Origin: Candidula unifasciata
Lineage: Eukaryota > Mollusca > Gastropoda > Stylommatophora > Geomitridae
Direction: 5' to 3'
Length of the DNA: 64,000 nt
Assembly: GCA_905116865.2 (NCBI GenBank)
Contig: CAJHNH020003126.1
Span: 17,853 to 81,852, forward strand
A program made the position numbers and the translations under genes. The notes below the pieces were generated by a model. It did no database searches. It saw nothing but the letters and a program-made list of their open reading frames with translations, and was not told the DNA's origin. Of the stretch, positions 1 through 12,524 are shown piece after piece; positions within the stretch are counted from its first letter, which is position 1; every line of letters starts with the position of its first letter.

Positions 1-760
1 TTGTCTGTTGATGGATATATGACTACACTACAAGCATCGACACTGTGACATGCCCATATCTACGCTGAATAAAACAATCACGGATATTACTGGCAGTCTG
101 TGAGAAAACTGTCATTATACTTGGCGCGTGCGATATTACTATGATTATGAAAGACAGAAACTGTTCTACAATAAGGGTTAGATTTATTTTAAAACTGATA
201 ATGATAATTCATAACTATGTTGCCGAGCAGTTTTCTTTCCATAAGCCAACGTTAACCAGTCGTCTATTGTTCTTAAATCAACGTTGTTGAGATTTCTACT
301 GTTATAATTTTTAGTCGGCTCCAGGTGTCTGTATAGTGCCGAGATGTTTTCGTAGTGTTATACATGGCTAAGGAAATGATAATGGATGGCAACAGTATAT
401 TGTTTGACTTGTTCGTAAAGTCGATCGCCTAAAATCATATCTTGATTAATGCAAGCAATGGCAGTTATATCTGTTATTTAGTGAACACTGGAAATGGGAA
501 AACACAAAAGACTTCTGATGAAGTCCCAGAACTTAGGATGATAACTGAAACTAACATTTGATGGATGTAATTAGAAAGTAAGTGCGCCGCAAATGTGATC
601 AATTGTTCTATAAAGGGAAACAATTCTTGGCTTTATTTGACTTAGACACTTGCCGGTTGTTCACTCATTTCGATTTAAAAAACAAGCAAACAATAGACGG
701 TCTTCATTTTTAACAAAATCTGCGATCCGTTCCCAGACTATACCAATGTGAATATATGCT
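1..760 (+). repeat. Left copy of a dispersed ~0.8-kb duplication
   Basis: Nearly collinear with 33771-34600 on the same strand: long blocks around 60-180 and 205-270 differ by scattered substitutions and small indels. The right copy has about 80 extra bases near 34345-34430 (containing the 'atcatttatcaagggtcac' block) that are missing here at about 580. The window starts inside the repeat, so its left end is unknown. No conserved reading frame was found: the right-copy minus-strand frame is interrupted here. Confidence 0.8.
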
Positions 761-1199
761 GTGTTATATGGAAGATGTATGTACGCTAGTAAGAACTACT
801 GTATCATCTATGTTACAGACAACAGAAAACCGTTACACCAAACATAACGTTAGTTATAGAAACCATTTTCATCATTGCGAAATAGATTAATAAAAGTAGT
901 ATTTTAAATTGTCTTCAGTCTATCGCGTGTTGTATATCGGGATTGACAAAAAATGTTGTGCGGGCATTTCGTATTGTCCTTAATTGTACAATGTGGACAC
1001 CGGCGATATTTGTGGATATATACAGAGGATTCGTCAAGAGGAGATGAACATATAGTTTTCAAGATGTTCCACGATGATGTGGTTACCTCTGTCTTTGAAG
1101 TTTCATTCGGTAATATTTCCCACTCTGTGTTAAATACAGCTGTTGGTGCTGTGTTTTTTTTTTTTTTAAGTGTTTATTGTTGAAATATATAATTGTACA

Positions 1200-1790
1200 A
1201 ACAAAAGCAAAATCAATAAAATGATGTGAAATAAAATGATGATGGTTTGTACCGTTTCTCACTAACATTTAGACAGATAGTAGAGACAGGGGGAGGCAGA
1301 AAGGACCGGGCGGTTTGAGGAGAGCTGGGGCTGTTGGGTATGTCAGCGGAAACGGTACATTTCTATGGTAATGTTTTACAGGTTTTAAGATATATATATA
1401 TTAATATATACAATAATCGAATGAGTAAAAAAAAAAGAGAAAGACAGAAAGAAGGAAAGAAGGAAAGAAAAGGAAGAGAAATTTACACGGAAGCGTAGGC
1501 GGATAAGGGAGTCAAAGAAGGAAATAGAAAGGGCTACTCATTGAAACATATTTATACAAATCTTTTTACAAAGGCAAAATCAATAAGGTGATATGAAGAA
1601 AATGATGATGGTTTGTACTGTTTCTCACTAACATTTAACAGAAGATAGAGACAGGCGGAGGCAGAAAAGACGGGGCGGTTTGAGGAGAGCTGGGGTTGCT
1701 GGGTCAGTCAGCGGAAACGGTACGTTTCGATGATAATGTTTACATGTTTTGAACTATATATATATATATATATATCTTTATATACACCAC
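1200..1790. repeat. Two tandem units of ~365 bp
   Basis: The block at 1203-1410 (aaaatgatgatggtttgta, tttctcactaacattta, ggaggcagaaa, cggtttgaggagagctggg, cagcggaaacggtac, then a TA run) recurs at about 1570-1790 in the same order. The spacer holds purine-rich GAAGG/GAAAG sequence. No gene is seen. Confidence 0.75.
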
Positions 1791-1799
1791 AGAAGAAAG

Positions 1800-2600
1800 A
1801 TCGGGGCACAGAAACATAGGAGACGGATAGGGAGGGGGGAAAGAAAAGGAAGGATAGTCAGGGCCATTCATTTTATTTACATTTTGCCTTTCGGCTGTCA
1901 ACAATAGTGTAAAAAATGCATTGAAAGTTCATGCATTTTAAAAAATTGTATAAATTTTGCATTTACAGCAATATACCAGTGAAATTGGGAAACAAACAGG
2001 ACTTTACCAACATTTAAACAAACACTAGAAAGTAGTAAGGGGACACAAAAACATAGCAGATGGACAGGAGTGGGAAATGGGAGAGAGGCCAGAAAGGACG
2101 ATAGACGGGGCCACTCATTTTATTTCCCCTGCATGTCGGCTCAACAACCATGTGAAAAATCAGTTGAAATAGACATTTTCTTTAAATACATAAATTTTTA
2201 CATTTTCAGTTTTGTACATGTGGGTACGAAAAACACAAAAACGTTACACATATTTAAGACTAATCAGAAAATAGAAAGCGACACGACTACATAGTAGGCG
2301 GACAGGGACGGAAAAGGGGGAGAGAGGCCGGATAAGACGATAGATAGGGCCACTTATTTTATTTACGATTAACATCCAATAATGTGCAACAGTGAAACTC
2401 ATGCATTATACAATTCATTTGAGAAATTTCTGATGTGATTCATGTACCCATGGAAAGTGAAACAAAAGGAAATATTACAAACATTATACTAACATTAGAA
2501 GTAGAAAGGGACACAACCACATAGCAGTCAAGCACGGGGCGGGAAAGAGGGAAAGAGCAGATAAGGCAATGGGCTAGGCCACTTCTTTCCCTTACAAATC
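1800..2600. repeat. Tandem array of ~235-bp units
   Basis: A block 'gggacacaa..acatagcag..ggacagg..gggaaa..gagagaggcc..gataagacgatag..gggccact-attttattt' begins near 1805, 2041, 2279 and 2509, a spacing of 230-238 bp. A weaker piece at about 1480-1550 and purine-rich units to about 2930 suggest the array decays outwards. Short open frames inside are not conserved between units. Confidence 0.7.
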
Positions 2601-2929
2601 AAAGGCTTTAAACATTAGAACATGGCATTCATGAAAAACAAATGATTATTCACATCATATCCAACCTATTTCACGAAAAGGCCACTCCTCTCATCCACCC
2701 TGTAACAATCGGTACACTTTTAAAATAAGAAAGAGTTGAAAGGCTCAAGAAACCAAAAAGGATTACCCTGGGTAGGAGAAAAAGCTAAAGAGGAAAATCT
2801 TAAGGGAGGAGGTACGCAAGAAGGGTTACTCGGCACACCTTCTCTCAAAGATTACCTTAGTCATGAAAGAAGCTAAGGAAGAAATACATGTGGAGAGAGG
2901 TGGAAAGGAAAGAAAGTAGTGAAGAAAGG

Positions 2930-3270
2930 GTTACTTAGCCCTCAAAATGCCCTATGTACCCATTGGTAACAGAAAGCGTTCAAGTTTCTTTTATTGAGCC
3001 CTTGCAGGCTGGCCAAAAATACATTTTAGCGGAAATGAGGCAGGAAATCAATTATTTTTATTGCTTCAGTCACTTTTGTGTTTCTCATTGTGTAAGATCT
3101 TGATGGTTTATAAATAAGAAATTACCCTTTTACCAAATTATTTCCCTTTGATTTAATTAAGTCCCCTTTTTCCTACTACCCATCTTCTGCAACTCATTCT
3201 CATAAAATACTGTTGGTGCTGTTACTATGGCATTACAAAATCAGAATGATGGTCCCGATAATAAACAGTG
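2930..3270. other. No gene seen
   Basis: AT-rich single-copy-looking sequence between the tandem array and a SINE-like repeat. No coding frame, RNA gene or repeat was recognised. Confidence 0.5.
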
Positions 3271-3271
3271 T

Positions 3272-3490
3272 ATTGGATTGGATTGGATTTTTTACCCCAC
3301 CAGGACATCACACAAGCGATAAACACCCGATGACACAAAGTGCCACCATGCGGATAAGGATCACCGTGGAGAGGTCCCAGAAACCGCGTTCAGACATTTG
3401 GCCTTAATAATGACCTGCCTATATTGCGGCCCCTGGCAAAAGCCAGAGTGGGGCTTCAAATAACAAAAATTAACGTCCTAAGAAGGACGA
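3272..3490 (-). mobile_element. Interspersed repeat family C (SINE-like), reverse copy
   Basis: Shares the core 'caccatgcggat.aggatcac..tggagaggt..cag' and 'gataaacac..gatgacacaaag' with 43490-43700 (same orientation) and 44200-44375 (opposite). In this orientation it starts with an ATTGG repeat (three units at 3272-3288), which looks like the reversed 3' simple-repeat tail of a SINE. The 44200 copy is taken as forward. Confidence 0.7.
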
Positions 3491-3499
3491 AAAGTAGTT

Positions 3500-4740
3500 T
3501 GAATGAACAGTGTATTGAATACTATATATATGTGTGTGTGTGTGTGTATATATATAATCATAATTATTTTCTCAGTTCTGACTTAACATGTTATATTACA
3601 AATATTATCAAACGGAATATTTACAAATATGTCATAGTCAAAACGTGCGAAGTGACTGCAGTAATCAGTTAGACATTCTGTATCATCCGTCAAAAAAATC
3701 GTCTTCCTGATTATTTATTTATTTTAGCTACCAAGAAAAAAATAAATCCTGTATGCATTGTATCCCCTGGTCCGGGAATATCTCATTAGCCTCCCTTGTT
3801 ACCACGAATTCTCCCGAACAGTTTACTTTGTAACTAAATTACTAAAGAGAAGTTACAGCGCAGTTGCTAGGACACTTACCTGTGTCTTATGTCCAGTGTT
3901 TTATTAATTCCCTTCTACCCGGTAATCTCTGCTTCTTCTGCAATCTCACCGATTGTAAAAACGGCGAAAAAACGTGGTTGTTCGTCCACTTCTGAAGTCT
4001 AGTCATGTTACAGAACCTAGTTATGCCTGTACTTCTGTTTTACACACATGGCTCATTTGTATGCAGGATGTTTGTTACTTGCCTCCCAGGCAGATGTACT
4101 ACAACTTCGAAAGAAGTTCCTAATTAGTCGACTCTTACGACATGCTTCGTTGTAGGCAGTGGCTCTGTTCTTGGTTTCCTCGCAATGAGGCATTGGAACC
4201 CACACGGGGAAACCCGGTGCTGTTTTTTAAAATGATAATTGACAGTCAGACTGAAGGGTTTCACGAAGCTACCACATTAACACAGATGCATGAATGGAGA
4301 TTATCAAGGGTAAAGCACGACTTTTGCCGCCTTTGAAACCTAGATAAGAGTCATTATAACAGATTCATGGGAACAGTCAGGAGAGTTACCTTGAAGTGGC
4401 TGCAGCAGCAAAGAGCCGTATCGTTAAGATAATTTTCTAACACTTACGTCTGAATGTTGGTGTAACTGTCTAATTCGATAACGGATAAGTCGTTTAGTGT
4501 TGAGCAGTAGCAAAGGAAAAATGCTTCGGTCATGCACAGTTCATGGTCATAGACGTAGTTGTAACGAACCTAGCGACTATCCAGAAAGGGACATTGCCAC
4601 GATAACATTTCAGCGCAAATATCCCTATTTACTTTCTTCAGGACGGAGACAATCCCCGACTAACAGCCGCATGTTGTTACAGGGAAGAGGCATGCTCTCA
4701 AAAGTTTAGTTTTGATTTCCTTGCTGGTGCTTAGCCTTAT
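3500..4740. other. No gene seen; short TG/TA microsatellite
   Basis: A TG/TA run lies at about 3527-3556. A tRNA-like fragment 'gcgcagttgctaggacactt' at about 3858 resembles the A-box part of a tRNA-derived SINE. Frames of 60-80 codons here lack recognisable domains. Confidence 0.4.
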
Positions 4741-4741
4741 A

Positions 4742-5115
4742 CTTTAATTGCTGTTGGATATTGAAAGTTGAGCTGAGAATCGACCTCACTGCACTCGGGA
4801 CACTCCCAGAAGCGCTCTGTACCAATCTTCAGCAGCAAACCAACAGTTTCAATTTCGATAGTACAATTAACTGTCTGACTGTATATCCGTCTCGCCTTTC
4901 CATTGAGCTTTGAGCGTCAGTCAGATCACCTAGTAACTCCCACAGCGCCATTCCCCTCAGTCTGTAATGATCTATGTATATTTCCGCAGTGTTCACTAGT
5001 TCCGAAATAGGCTCTCATAACATTTAACATGTCATTCATTATTTCACCACCAAGTGGCGCAGAACCGGCTCGTCTATCTGCTTGCTCGATTCCAAACAGA
5101 CCGACATACACTAAT
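4742..5115 (-). pseudogene. LINE 3' end: RNase H tail and C-terminus (family N)
   Basis: Minus-strand translation gives the end of an RNase H domain (GIEQADRRAGSAPLGGE, matching the usual G-N-E-x-A-D-x-L-A) and then the family C-terminus ARRIYSQTVNCTIE and ERFWECPEC, with a CxxC pair. It matches the 3' ends at 30935-31640, 56388-56600 and 57795-58175. The frame is closed by stops between the two parts, so it cannot be active. The copy is 5'-truncated, as is typical of LINE insertions. It resembles I/Jockey-type LINEs that carry RNase H; the clade is not fixed. Confidence 0.75.
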
Positions 5116-5311
5116 TTAAAAAAAAAAAAAATCAAAAGACCATAACTACCCTTGACATTTGAAGTGATACTTGCCACATTGCAGGGAACATGTCTGTTCC
5201 CACCTTTCTCAACATACTTTTTGAGTCCGTTACAAGAAACTGTGTCGCCGTACGCACGCAACTCGGTAGCTACAGTAACGTTTCTCTATTTACCCAAGAG
5301 TGTTAACTTTG

Positions 5312-5415
5312 GTGCCCATTACCTAGTGGGTGGGTGAACCCAGGAAACCACCCGGTTGCATACACCGGTGGTTAGCTGCAGCAAGTTGCAGCTGGATTTC
5401 AAAGATAGGCTAAAA
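5312..5415 (-). mobile_element. SINE B fragment, reverse
   Basis: In reverse complement it shows the SINE B pieces: a tRNA-like head ending in a Gly/Leu-like box, 'gctgcagc', then 'gggttcaccca' and 'cactaggtaatgggcacc'. It matches 11727-12017 and the pair at 35140-35579. Confidence 0.6.
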
Positions 5416-5419
5416 TCGA

Positions 5420-6070
5420 CCGCGCTGAGCTGAACATCTGTTGTCAAAATATTGGCATTCATCTTTTTTTAGTTTATAGTCCCATTTAAAAAAAAAAAAA
5501 AACGGCGGAAAATATTAAGAATTTCTTTTATAGTTTCTCTTATTTCCCGCATTATTATTTTTGGAAAGGGACCTAACCTAATATTTATGCAAATGGACGT
5601 AACCTCTACTGTATGTTACTACACATTGTCTTCTCATTAATAATATCTAATCCTCTTTATTTAGTTTGATGACTCGTATAGACAACGCCTATTAAATTGT
5701 GTGCACCAGCGGGTGTCTATCGCTTGTGTGATGTCCGAGTGGGGTAAAAATAAACTATAACTACAGCTCGGCTTTCTAGTAACATGCCGGCCCTGTATAG
5801 GACGCAATTGTGTTGGGGACATTTATGTCACGAGTGTGGAGTCAAAGTAATGTAACCACGGGATTATGAAACGTGCTCAAACCACTGAAACCTTTAAAAA
5901 GGTACTTACCACTAAAATACATTAGCATAAATCATTAACCAACAATAAATCTAACTCGCTATGAACCCATTCACGTCAAAGGGGTAGCCAGCACAAACTG
6001 GATTGCGAAGCGCGTTCACAACAACTAAGAAATACCCAATGGCAATCATAAACGCTCTCTCGGTAAAGTC
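5420..6070. other. No gene seen; small SINE-like C fragment
   Basis: Positions about 5700-5755 match the distal part of family C (gggtgtctatcgcttgtgtg, then atgtcc and gtggggtaaaaa), forward. The rest is AT-rich with A and T runs and no coding signal. Confidence 0.5.
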
Positions 6071-6074
6071 GGTT

Positions 6075-6365
6075 GGAAGGATGGTTTTTCTTGTATGCTC
6101 TCTGTGGAGGGCCCATACTGAAGAGAGTTATTTCTTTTATTTTCAATGTGGATGGTTATTACTATAGCCTCACGAGCAAAAAACCACGAGAAATAGGCTC
6201 TACTATACTACTCAAGTACAATAAGAAAAGCTCTACAGCGAAAGCATACACAGCAAGGGTGTACCGTTCTTCAGTAGGGAATCCGTCGTGGACAATGTTT
6301 CGGCCCAATACTTCCTAGACAAACTCGGAAGATGGGCTGACCTGGTTCATGACGTAAGGCAACGG
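6075..6365 (+). repeat. Interspersed repeat family D
   Basis: Matches 54240-54500: shared order is 'aataagaa-ctc-aca', 'gac-a-tgtttcggccc', 'acaaactcgga', 'gctgacctggttca'. The open frame at 6073-6318 is not kept in the other copy, so it is treated as chance. Confidence 0.65.
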
Positions 6366-6899
6366 ATCTCCTGCTGCGTCATTTGAACTGGAGCAAGCAC
6401 TTACAATATACTGATTTTACAACTGGTAGTTGTTGAAGTGCTGTTGTAACGTTTCTTCACTACTGTAGCAAATTAACCCACTGTTTTAACTGAACAGTTA
6501 TCCAGCAATGTCTTACATTAAACTATGCCGCCATGATATACTTACCCTACCTGTCCCCCAGCAATGTCTTAAATTTTGGAGGTTCAGGTGAAGATATGTT
6601 AGGGCTGGGTGGAGGGTGGGGGTGAAACTGACCCAATGTCATCCAACAATCATGAGGGAAGTAGAAGGTAAAAGAAAGAGAATGAAATAATTAGACCACC
6701 GGATTTAAATATTGATAGACGTTGATGAACTGCCTAGTTTGGTTCACGAGTACAATTTTTATGGGGATTTATGAAGCTTTATGGCTGTGCTTTGTAATAA
6801 CCTGCTGCATTGTAGTAAGACGAGAGGCAATTAAAGGCTAAGAAAGGTCAAACCAGAAAGGTGCCTGTCTAAACAGGATATACAAACTCACATACCTGA

Positions 6900-7445
6900 C
6901 CAACATCAGTTCAGTGGAGCTGAGCAACAGTTCAGTGCAACTGACCAACACTGTAATTGACAGCACTCTACAACTCAAGTAACAGTTCACTGTAAATATG
7001 CAAAAGTTCAATGCAAATGACAGTTTATTGTGACTGAGCTACAGTTCAGTGTGACTGAGGAACAGTTCGCTACAACTGACCAACAGCCGTTAGCAATTGT
7101 ACATCAGCTCACTACAACTAGAGAATAGCCCTCTGCAACTGAACAACAGTTCATTTATGTTGACCAAACGCTCACTGCAGCTGGACACCAGTTCAGTGCA
7201 ATTTACCAAACGCTGACTGCTCTGACAAACAGTTCACAGTAACTGACACATGCTCCCCGCAAAAAACCAGCTGCAGTCTACAACATAACAACAATTCAGT
7301 GCAACTTACCAGACGCTCACTGCAACTGAGAAACCGTTCACTGTAACTAACTAAAGCTCACTGCAACTGACAAAAAGTTCACTGTAACTAACTAAAGCTC
7401 ACTGCAACTGATCAAAGCTCACTATAGCTTCACAGCAGTTCAGTA
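6900..7445. repeat. Degenerate ~21-25-bp minisatellite
   Basis: About 22-24 variants of 'cagttca-tgcaactgac' follow each other with phase slips. Alternate phases read 'gctcactgcaactga'. Units are much more diverged than in the 53-bp satellite, so this is an older array. Confidence 0.8.
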
Positions 7446-7474
7446 CAATTATTATAGGAGTGTTACAGTTTGAA

Positions 7475-8775
7475 AGGAGCACAGACTAACCCTAATCAGA
7501 ACACCCCTATAATACTGGACTTGGCAGGGAACTCCTGGATTCCCTGTGCTTGCGGCGAATACAAAATTAAGACAGGAAAAAAAGACATTTGTCATATAAT
7601 AATAACAACAATAACAATAATATTGCGCTTAATAGCGAAAAATATAATAATAGGTGCTTTCTTAATATCCTACCCCAAACAGGGGAAATCCACAGACCAC
7701 GGGACAGTCTAGTATTTTAGGGGGTGATAGATAGGCTGCAAGCAGTCGTGTGAACTAGGCTGCACTCTCTCGCGGGACTTAGGTGGGTCGGGATAAAAGC
7801 CAGTTCTAGATGTTTTAGAGTCGTTAAAAGCATCAGAAAGCCGGGAAACCCAGTCTTACCACCCTCTAAAATGTTGGACTGTCATGTGACGTAATCTGGG
7901 GTAGGATATTACGAAAGAAGCTAATAAAACATGTCAACAACGACTAATTACAAACACATACTTGAAAAGATAATTTCCAAACATGGCTGAGTTTGAGTAT
8001 AGGGAACAGTTTAGTATTCTTTAAAATTCAGGGGGAGGGGGGGGGGTGGATCCTGACTGCCACCACTCCACAATCTATGGGAGCATCAATGGGCAATAGC
8101 TCCTAAGTGTTAGTGCTATCGACTGAACATACTATTCATTGTTGCAATACAATATAACTTCCTGAGAGGTGTCAATTAGTACTCGCAAATGTAATCTTTG
8201 CTGTAGTAAAATCAGACTGCACAAGGTCAGTTAGTGCCACTCAACTTAGTCCTTTCTGATGTAAAAAAAAAAAAAAAAATTCCTGAAGCCTGGTTGGTTG
8301 AAATTATACTACCCTGCGATAAATAACTAGAGGGGAAGAAACAATCACGTCTGCAGTAAACCTGTGATTGTTTTGATTGTCTGTGTGATTATTTCCTTCA
8401 TTTAATTCGACAACCTAGGGACCGGAACTGCAACAAAATAGCATTTACATGGTTTTCTCCAATTTGGTCAACCGAAATAGAGGGGAGATCATCGAGCTGC
8501 AATCGACTCGACTTCAGTGACTGAAACTACACACACACATTTCCTTTCCCTGGGTCAACAAGGATCTCTCAAAATAGGCGCATGAACCTGGGAGCTTATG
8601 CTCCCTTGCTCCTCTCCCTGTCCTTTTATTATATTTCACCCTATCTCAGCGACTCTGAGATTTCTTAAAGAATTTCACAGAAAGCCAATATTATAGGGGG
8701 TTAGGGTTAGTGTTAGACTGTGTTCATTTCGCACCTTATTACCCCAATAATATTGGACTTTCCCTGAAATTCATT
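7475..8775. mobile_element. Possible MITE-like element with inverted terminal motifs
   Basis: A motif close to 'ACCCCYTAAAATAYTGGACT' occurs at about 7500 (+), 7708-7732 (-), 7861-7885 (+), 8683-8702 (-) and 8740-8765 (+). The outer pair includes 'cagactaaccctaa' at 7481 and its near reverse complement at 8701-8718. Arms at 7650-7725 and 7861-7930 form an imperfect inverted repeat. No transposase is present. Element limits are uncertain. Confidence 0.45.
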
Positions 8776-8898
8776 CACAATCTCGGAGTTAAGTCATCTG
8801 ACCTAGTCATCTCCTTGCGAAATGCACTTTTTTCGTTATCTTCTTCTTCTTAAAATGTCAGGCACAATCATCACTTATATGAGGTCAACTGTCTAGCG

Positions 8899-8901
<3 letters not shown>

Positions 8902-8964
<63 letters not shown>
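8902..8964. repeat. (CT)n microsatellite
   Basis: About 31 uninterrupted CT units. The reverse-strand 'RERERE' frame is a translation artefact. Confidence 0.95.
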
Positions 8965-8967
<3 letters not shown>

Positions 8968-9317
8968 GGTTCTTCCTGCCTCTCTTTTACTGAAGCCGAC
9001 TCATTGTGCTCAAGCACTTTGATTAGTCTCAAAATTTTATCGAACAATGTAGAGTCAGAGCAAGACAACGCCAGATTATTTTGTAACAGCTCTTTGTGAT
9101 GGCATGCAGTGATATCAACAGTGGAAATAATATATTATTTTCAAGATAACAGATTGTGGAAAGACATGATCGCCCAGGCTAGTCAGCAAATCACTTGAGG
9201 ATGAGGATGTTCTCTAAAAAAATATTATGTAAATGAACTTTTTATTTTCCATTTTTCCTCTTTCGAGTCAGTGATACATTTAAGGCATGCGATGGTTGAT
9301 CCATATTTGTATAGACC

Positions 9318-10480
9318 ATAACTTTATAGACCAACCTGTACTCGGTATGGTCACCAACTCGCGCCCCAATATAACTTTATACACCAATCTGTGCTCGATG
9401 TGGTCACCAACTCGCGCCCCAATATAACTTTATACACCAATCTGTACTCGATGTGGTCACCAACACACCGCCCAATATAACTTTATACCCCAATCTGTGC
9501 TCGATGTGGTCACCAACTCGCGCCCCAATATAACTTTATACACCAATCTGTACTCGATGTGGTCACCAACACACCGCCCGAAATAACCTCATAGACTAAT
9601 TTGTGCTCTATTTAGTCATAAACATGCCGCCCAAAATAAACTCATAGACCAATTTGTACTCGGTGTTATCACCAACACACCACCCGAAATAACTCATTGA
9701 CCAATTTATATTCGATGTGGTCACCAATACGCCGCCCGAAATAACATCATAGACCAATTTGTCCGCGATGTAGTCACCAACATGCCGCCCGATATAACTT
9801 CATAGCCTAATTTGTACTCTGTGTTATCACCAACACGTCGCATAACTTCATAGACCAATTTGTACTCGGTGTGGTCACCAACACATAACCCGCTATAACT
9901 TCATAGACCAATTTGTACTCGGTGCGGTCACCAACACATTACCCGCTATAACTTCATAGACCAATTTGTACTCGTTGTGGTCACCAACACACCACCCGCT
10001 TTAACTTCATAGACCACTTTGTACTCGGTGTGGTCACCAAAACACCTCCCGCTATAACTTCATAGACCAATTTGTACTCGGTGTGGTCACCAACACACCA
10101 CCCGCTATAACTTCATAGACCACTTTGTACTCGGTGTGGTCACCAACACATTACCCGCTATAACTTAATAGACCAATTTGTACTCGGTGTAGTCACCAAC
10201 ATATTACCCGCTATAACTTCATAGACCAATTTGTACTCGGTGTGGTCACCAACACACCACCCGCTTTAACTTTATAGACCACTTTGTACTCGGTGTGGTC
10301 ACCAAAACACCTCCCGCTATAACTTCATAGACCAATTTGAACTCGGTGTGGTCACCAACACACCACCCGCTATAACTTCATAGACCAATTTTTACTCGGT
10401 GTGGTCACCAACACACCTCCCGCTATAACTTCATAGACCAATTTGTACTCGGTGTGGTCACCAAGACGCCGCTCACCATA
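9318..10480. repeat. 53-bp satellite array, ~22 units, with 5-unit higher-order repeat
   Basis: Units built on 'tggtcaccaacac' and 'ataacttcatagaccaattt' repeat with starts at 9873, 9926, 9979, 10032, 10085, 10138, 10191, 10244 and 10297, exactly 53 bp apart. Variant units recur every five units (265 bp): the 'ccgctttaactt' variant at 9979 and 10244, the 'aaaacacctccc' variant at 10032 and 10297, and the 'attaccc' types at 9926 and 10191. The left part (9318-9600) holds a diverged 'gcgccccaat' subtype alternating with 'acaccgcccaa'. Confidence 0.95.
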
Positions 10481-10559
10481 AATTCACAGAGCATGTCTGT
10501 ACATTAGATTAGGCTGACATGGAGTTAGAAAGAGCAGCCAGGATGATTTGAAAGAGGTA

Positions 10560-10815
10560 ACGGCTCGAAGACGACCTATCAGAAACATCAACATGACACA
10601 TTCCTAATTGTCTAGTCATGCTAGGAAAAGAAGGAAACCAGAACATGTTGTGACCACTGGAAGGATATGAGGAACAAGAGACAGAGGAAGACAATGTGAG
10701 AAGATTCTTGACAGCCTTTTGTCATGGCAGGAAGGGTTGTCAGCACACCAACTGATACATGATGCTGCAGATCGCAACTTGTGAGCAGGCATAATAGCCA
10801 AAGCCCTCTGAACGC
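10560..10815 (+). pseudogene. Decayed LINE reverse transcriptase C-terminus
   Basis: One frame reads EHVVTTGRI, stop, GTRDRGRQCEKILDSLLSW and then AHQLIHDAADRNL, stop, AGIIAKAL. This matches the G-R-x-x-G-R-Q-(R)-x-x-W-(L/I)-D tail and the final A-x-D-R-x-x-W block of RTE/CR1-type LINE ORF2 proteins. In-frame stops at the R-to-G junction and after DRNL, where Trp codons are expected, mark an old dead copy. 5' truncated. Confidence 0.6.
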
Positions 10816-11726
10816 ATGGGCCCACTGGGCACTTGGCCAGGGGCCCAACAACCCTGGGTGCCCAAAGATGATTTGTGAATGTTAAGAGACTTGCCATATA
10901 AAAAGATCGTAGTAAGAAAACAAACAAAATAACGAACCTATGGCAAAGCACGTGTAAATTAGTTAGAGTAACAATCATGAGATCATGTATTTTTCCTATG
11001 ACAATTTATACAGTTGTAAGTCTTCGACTCTCACTCAATCATTAAAAAAAAATTGGAGCTTTTGAATGAAAATGTTACAAAACAATTATCAGTATACCGT
11101 GGGTCAAGCTGAGAGAAAACATCGATATTCTACAGGAGTTAAACATCAAGGGCAACTGGAAATGCATAGAAGATATTGAAGAAGCAATGGCATTGAAGAC
11201 ATTTGGAGCAGGAGAGCTGGCTAGGGAAAAGGATACATGAAAGCTTGCCGTGAAGAGAGCGACGTTCTGTAAAGGACTTGCTGATTGATGATGAGTAATT
11301 TCATAGTGTGCCGCTAATCTGTTCTCACGCGTGAACTCAGTTTTGCTGAACTGCCTGTAGAATGAATGTTTAATAGTATTGACCGTTGACATGTCATTTC
11401 TGTCGGTGTAATCAGGTCCTCAGCACATTGGTTTGCCCGGGGGCAAGACTGTCATGATGATCGCTCATGCCAGTCGGTAAGGCACTTGATGATGATGATG
11501 TAGAAGACAACGTCTTCTTCTTTTTCTTTTACTACGCAATCGCAACTCTCCTTTTGTTTGATGTAAATCATCTCATAGTCATGGACCATATTTGGTATCG
11601 TGCCAGAGTCAGCAAGATTTGTATCTCCCAGGGAGCTCCTGAAGGATTTAATGCTCTATGAAGGACAATGCTGACTACCAGATAGTATTTTATTACATAA
11701 ACCTTTACATTCAACACCCAGAGGGG
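10816..11726. other. No gene seen
   Basis: Contains a short ATG trinucleotide run (about 11488-11500). A frame over 11095-11240 (PWVKLRENIDILQELNIKGN on the plus strand) is open for about 45 codons but was not recognised; it may be another transposon scrap. Confidence 0.4.
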
Positions 11727-12017
11727 GCCGCGTTAGCCTAGTCGATAAGAGGCCCTCTTTTAAATCAAGCTGCGACTCCCTGCAGCCACAGTCTGTGTTC
11801 GAAACCGGACGGTTTCTGGGGTTCACCCAGCCTCTAGGAAATGGGTACCAGAGTGACACTCTGGGGTAAATTGAGGAACATCGCTGTAGCTACAGAGTTA
11901 CGTGCGGACGGCGACACAGGTGGACAATTCTTATCAGCTGTCCGTACTGGTGGCAGAGCACTTATAGTTTATAACCGTGTGCAATGACGATGGTTGACAT
12001 CTCCTGACTTTACCTTC
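11727..12017 (+). mobile_element. SINE B, most complete copy
   Basis: Starts with a tRNA-like head (gccgcgttagcctagtcgat as A-box region, tgttcgaaaccg as B-box region), followed by a body 'ggggttcacccagcctctag', 'ctgtagctac', 'ctgtccgtactggtggcaga' and 'gtgcaatgacgatgg', ending 'gactttacctt'. Other copies: 5312-5415 (-), 35140-35395 (+), 35401-35579 (+). Internal A and B boxes would be RNA polymerase III promoter elements. Confidence 0.75.
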
Positions 12018-12141
12018 AGCTTTTTATTCAACTCCCAGAATTATACTAGAGGAAGTTTACACTACATGAAGTTCGACCACATTGATGTTTGATTCACGTT
12101 GTCTGCGTTTATTTGTCAATCGCATTGAAGAAGCCGTTTAA

Positions 12142-12246
<105 letters not shown>

Positions 12247-12524
12247 GCCCATGTCCTTCCATTCCCTCTTTTTTTCTCTCTCTTATCTCTTTTCCCTTCT
12301 CTACTCACCTCTCCGTCTCGTGTTCATTCCATCTCTCTTATATGTTTTCTCTATCAGTCTGTATCTGTAACCATTCGCCTAAGTATCTATTTCTCTCTCT
12401 TCCTCTCACTCCCTCTGTACTCGCCTCTCCGATTTTCAAATTTTCTCTTTCTTTTGATTGTCATTTAAATCAGACGATGGAACCTGCAGGGCTGCAGGCT
12501 CAGCCACGCCGATTTTGGCTTCCT

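Noticed and set aside
8696..8712. GGGTTAGGGTTAG telomere-like sequence
   Set aside because: Only two units, and explained as part of the inverted terminal motif at 7481/8701.
9318..10480. Regular repeat resembling a CRISPR array
   Set aside because: There are no unique spacers; the whole 53-bp unit repeats. This is eukaryotic satellite DNA.
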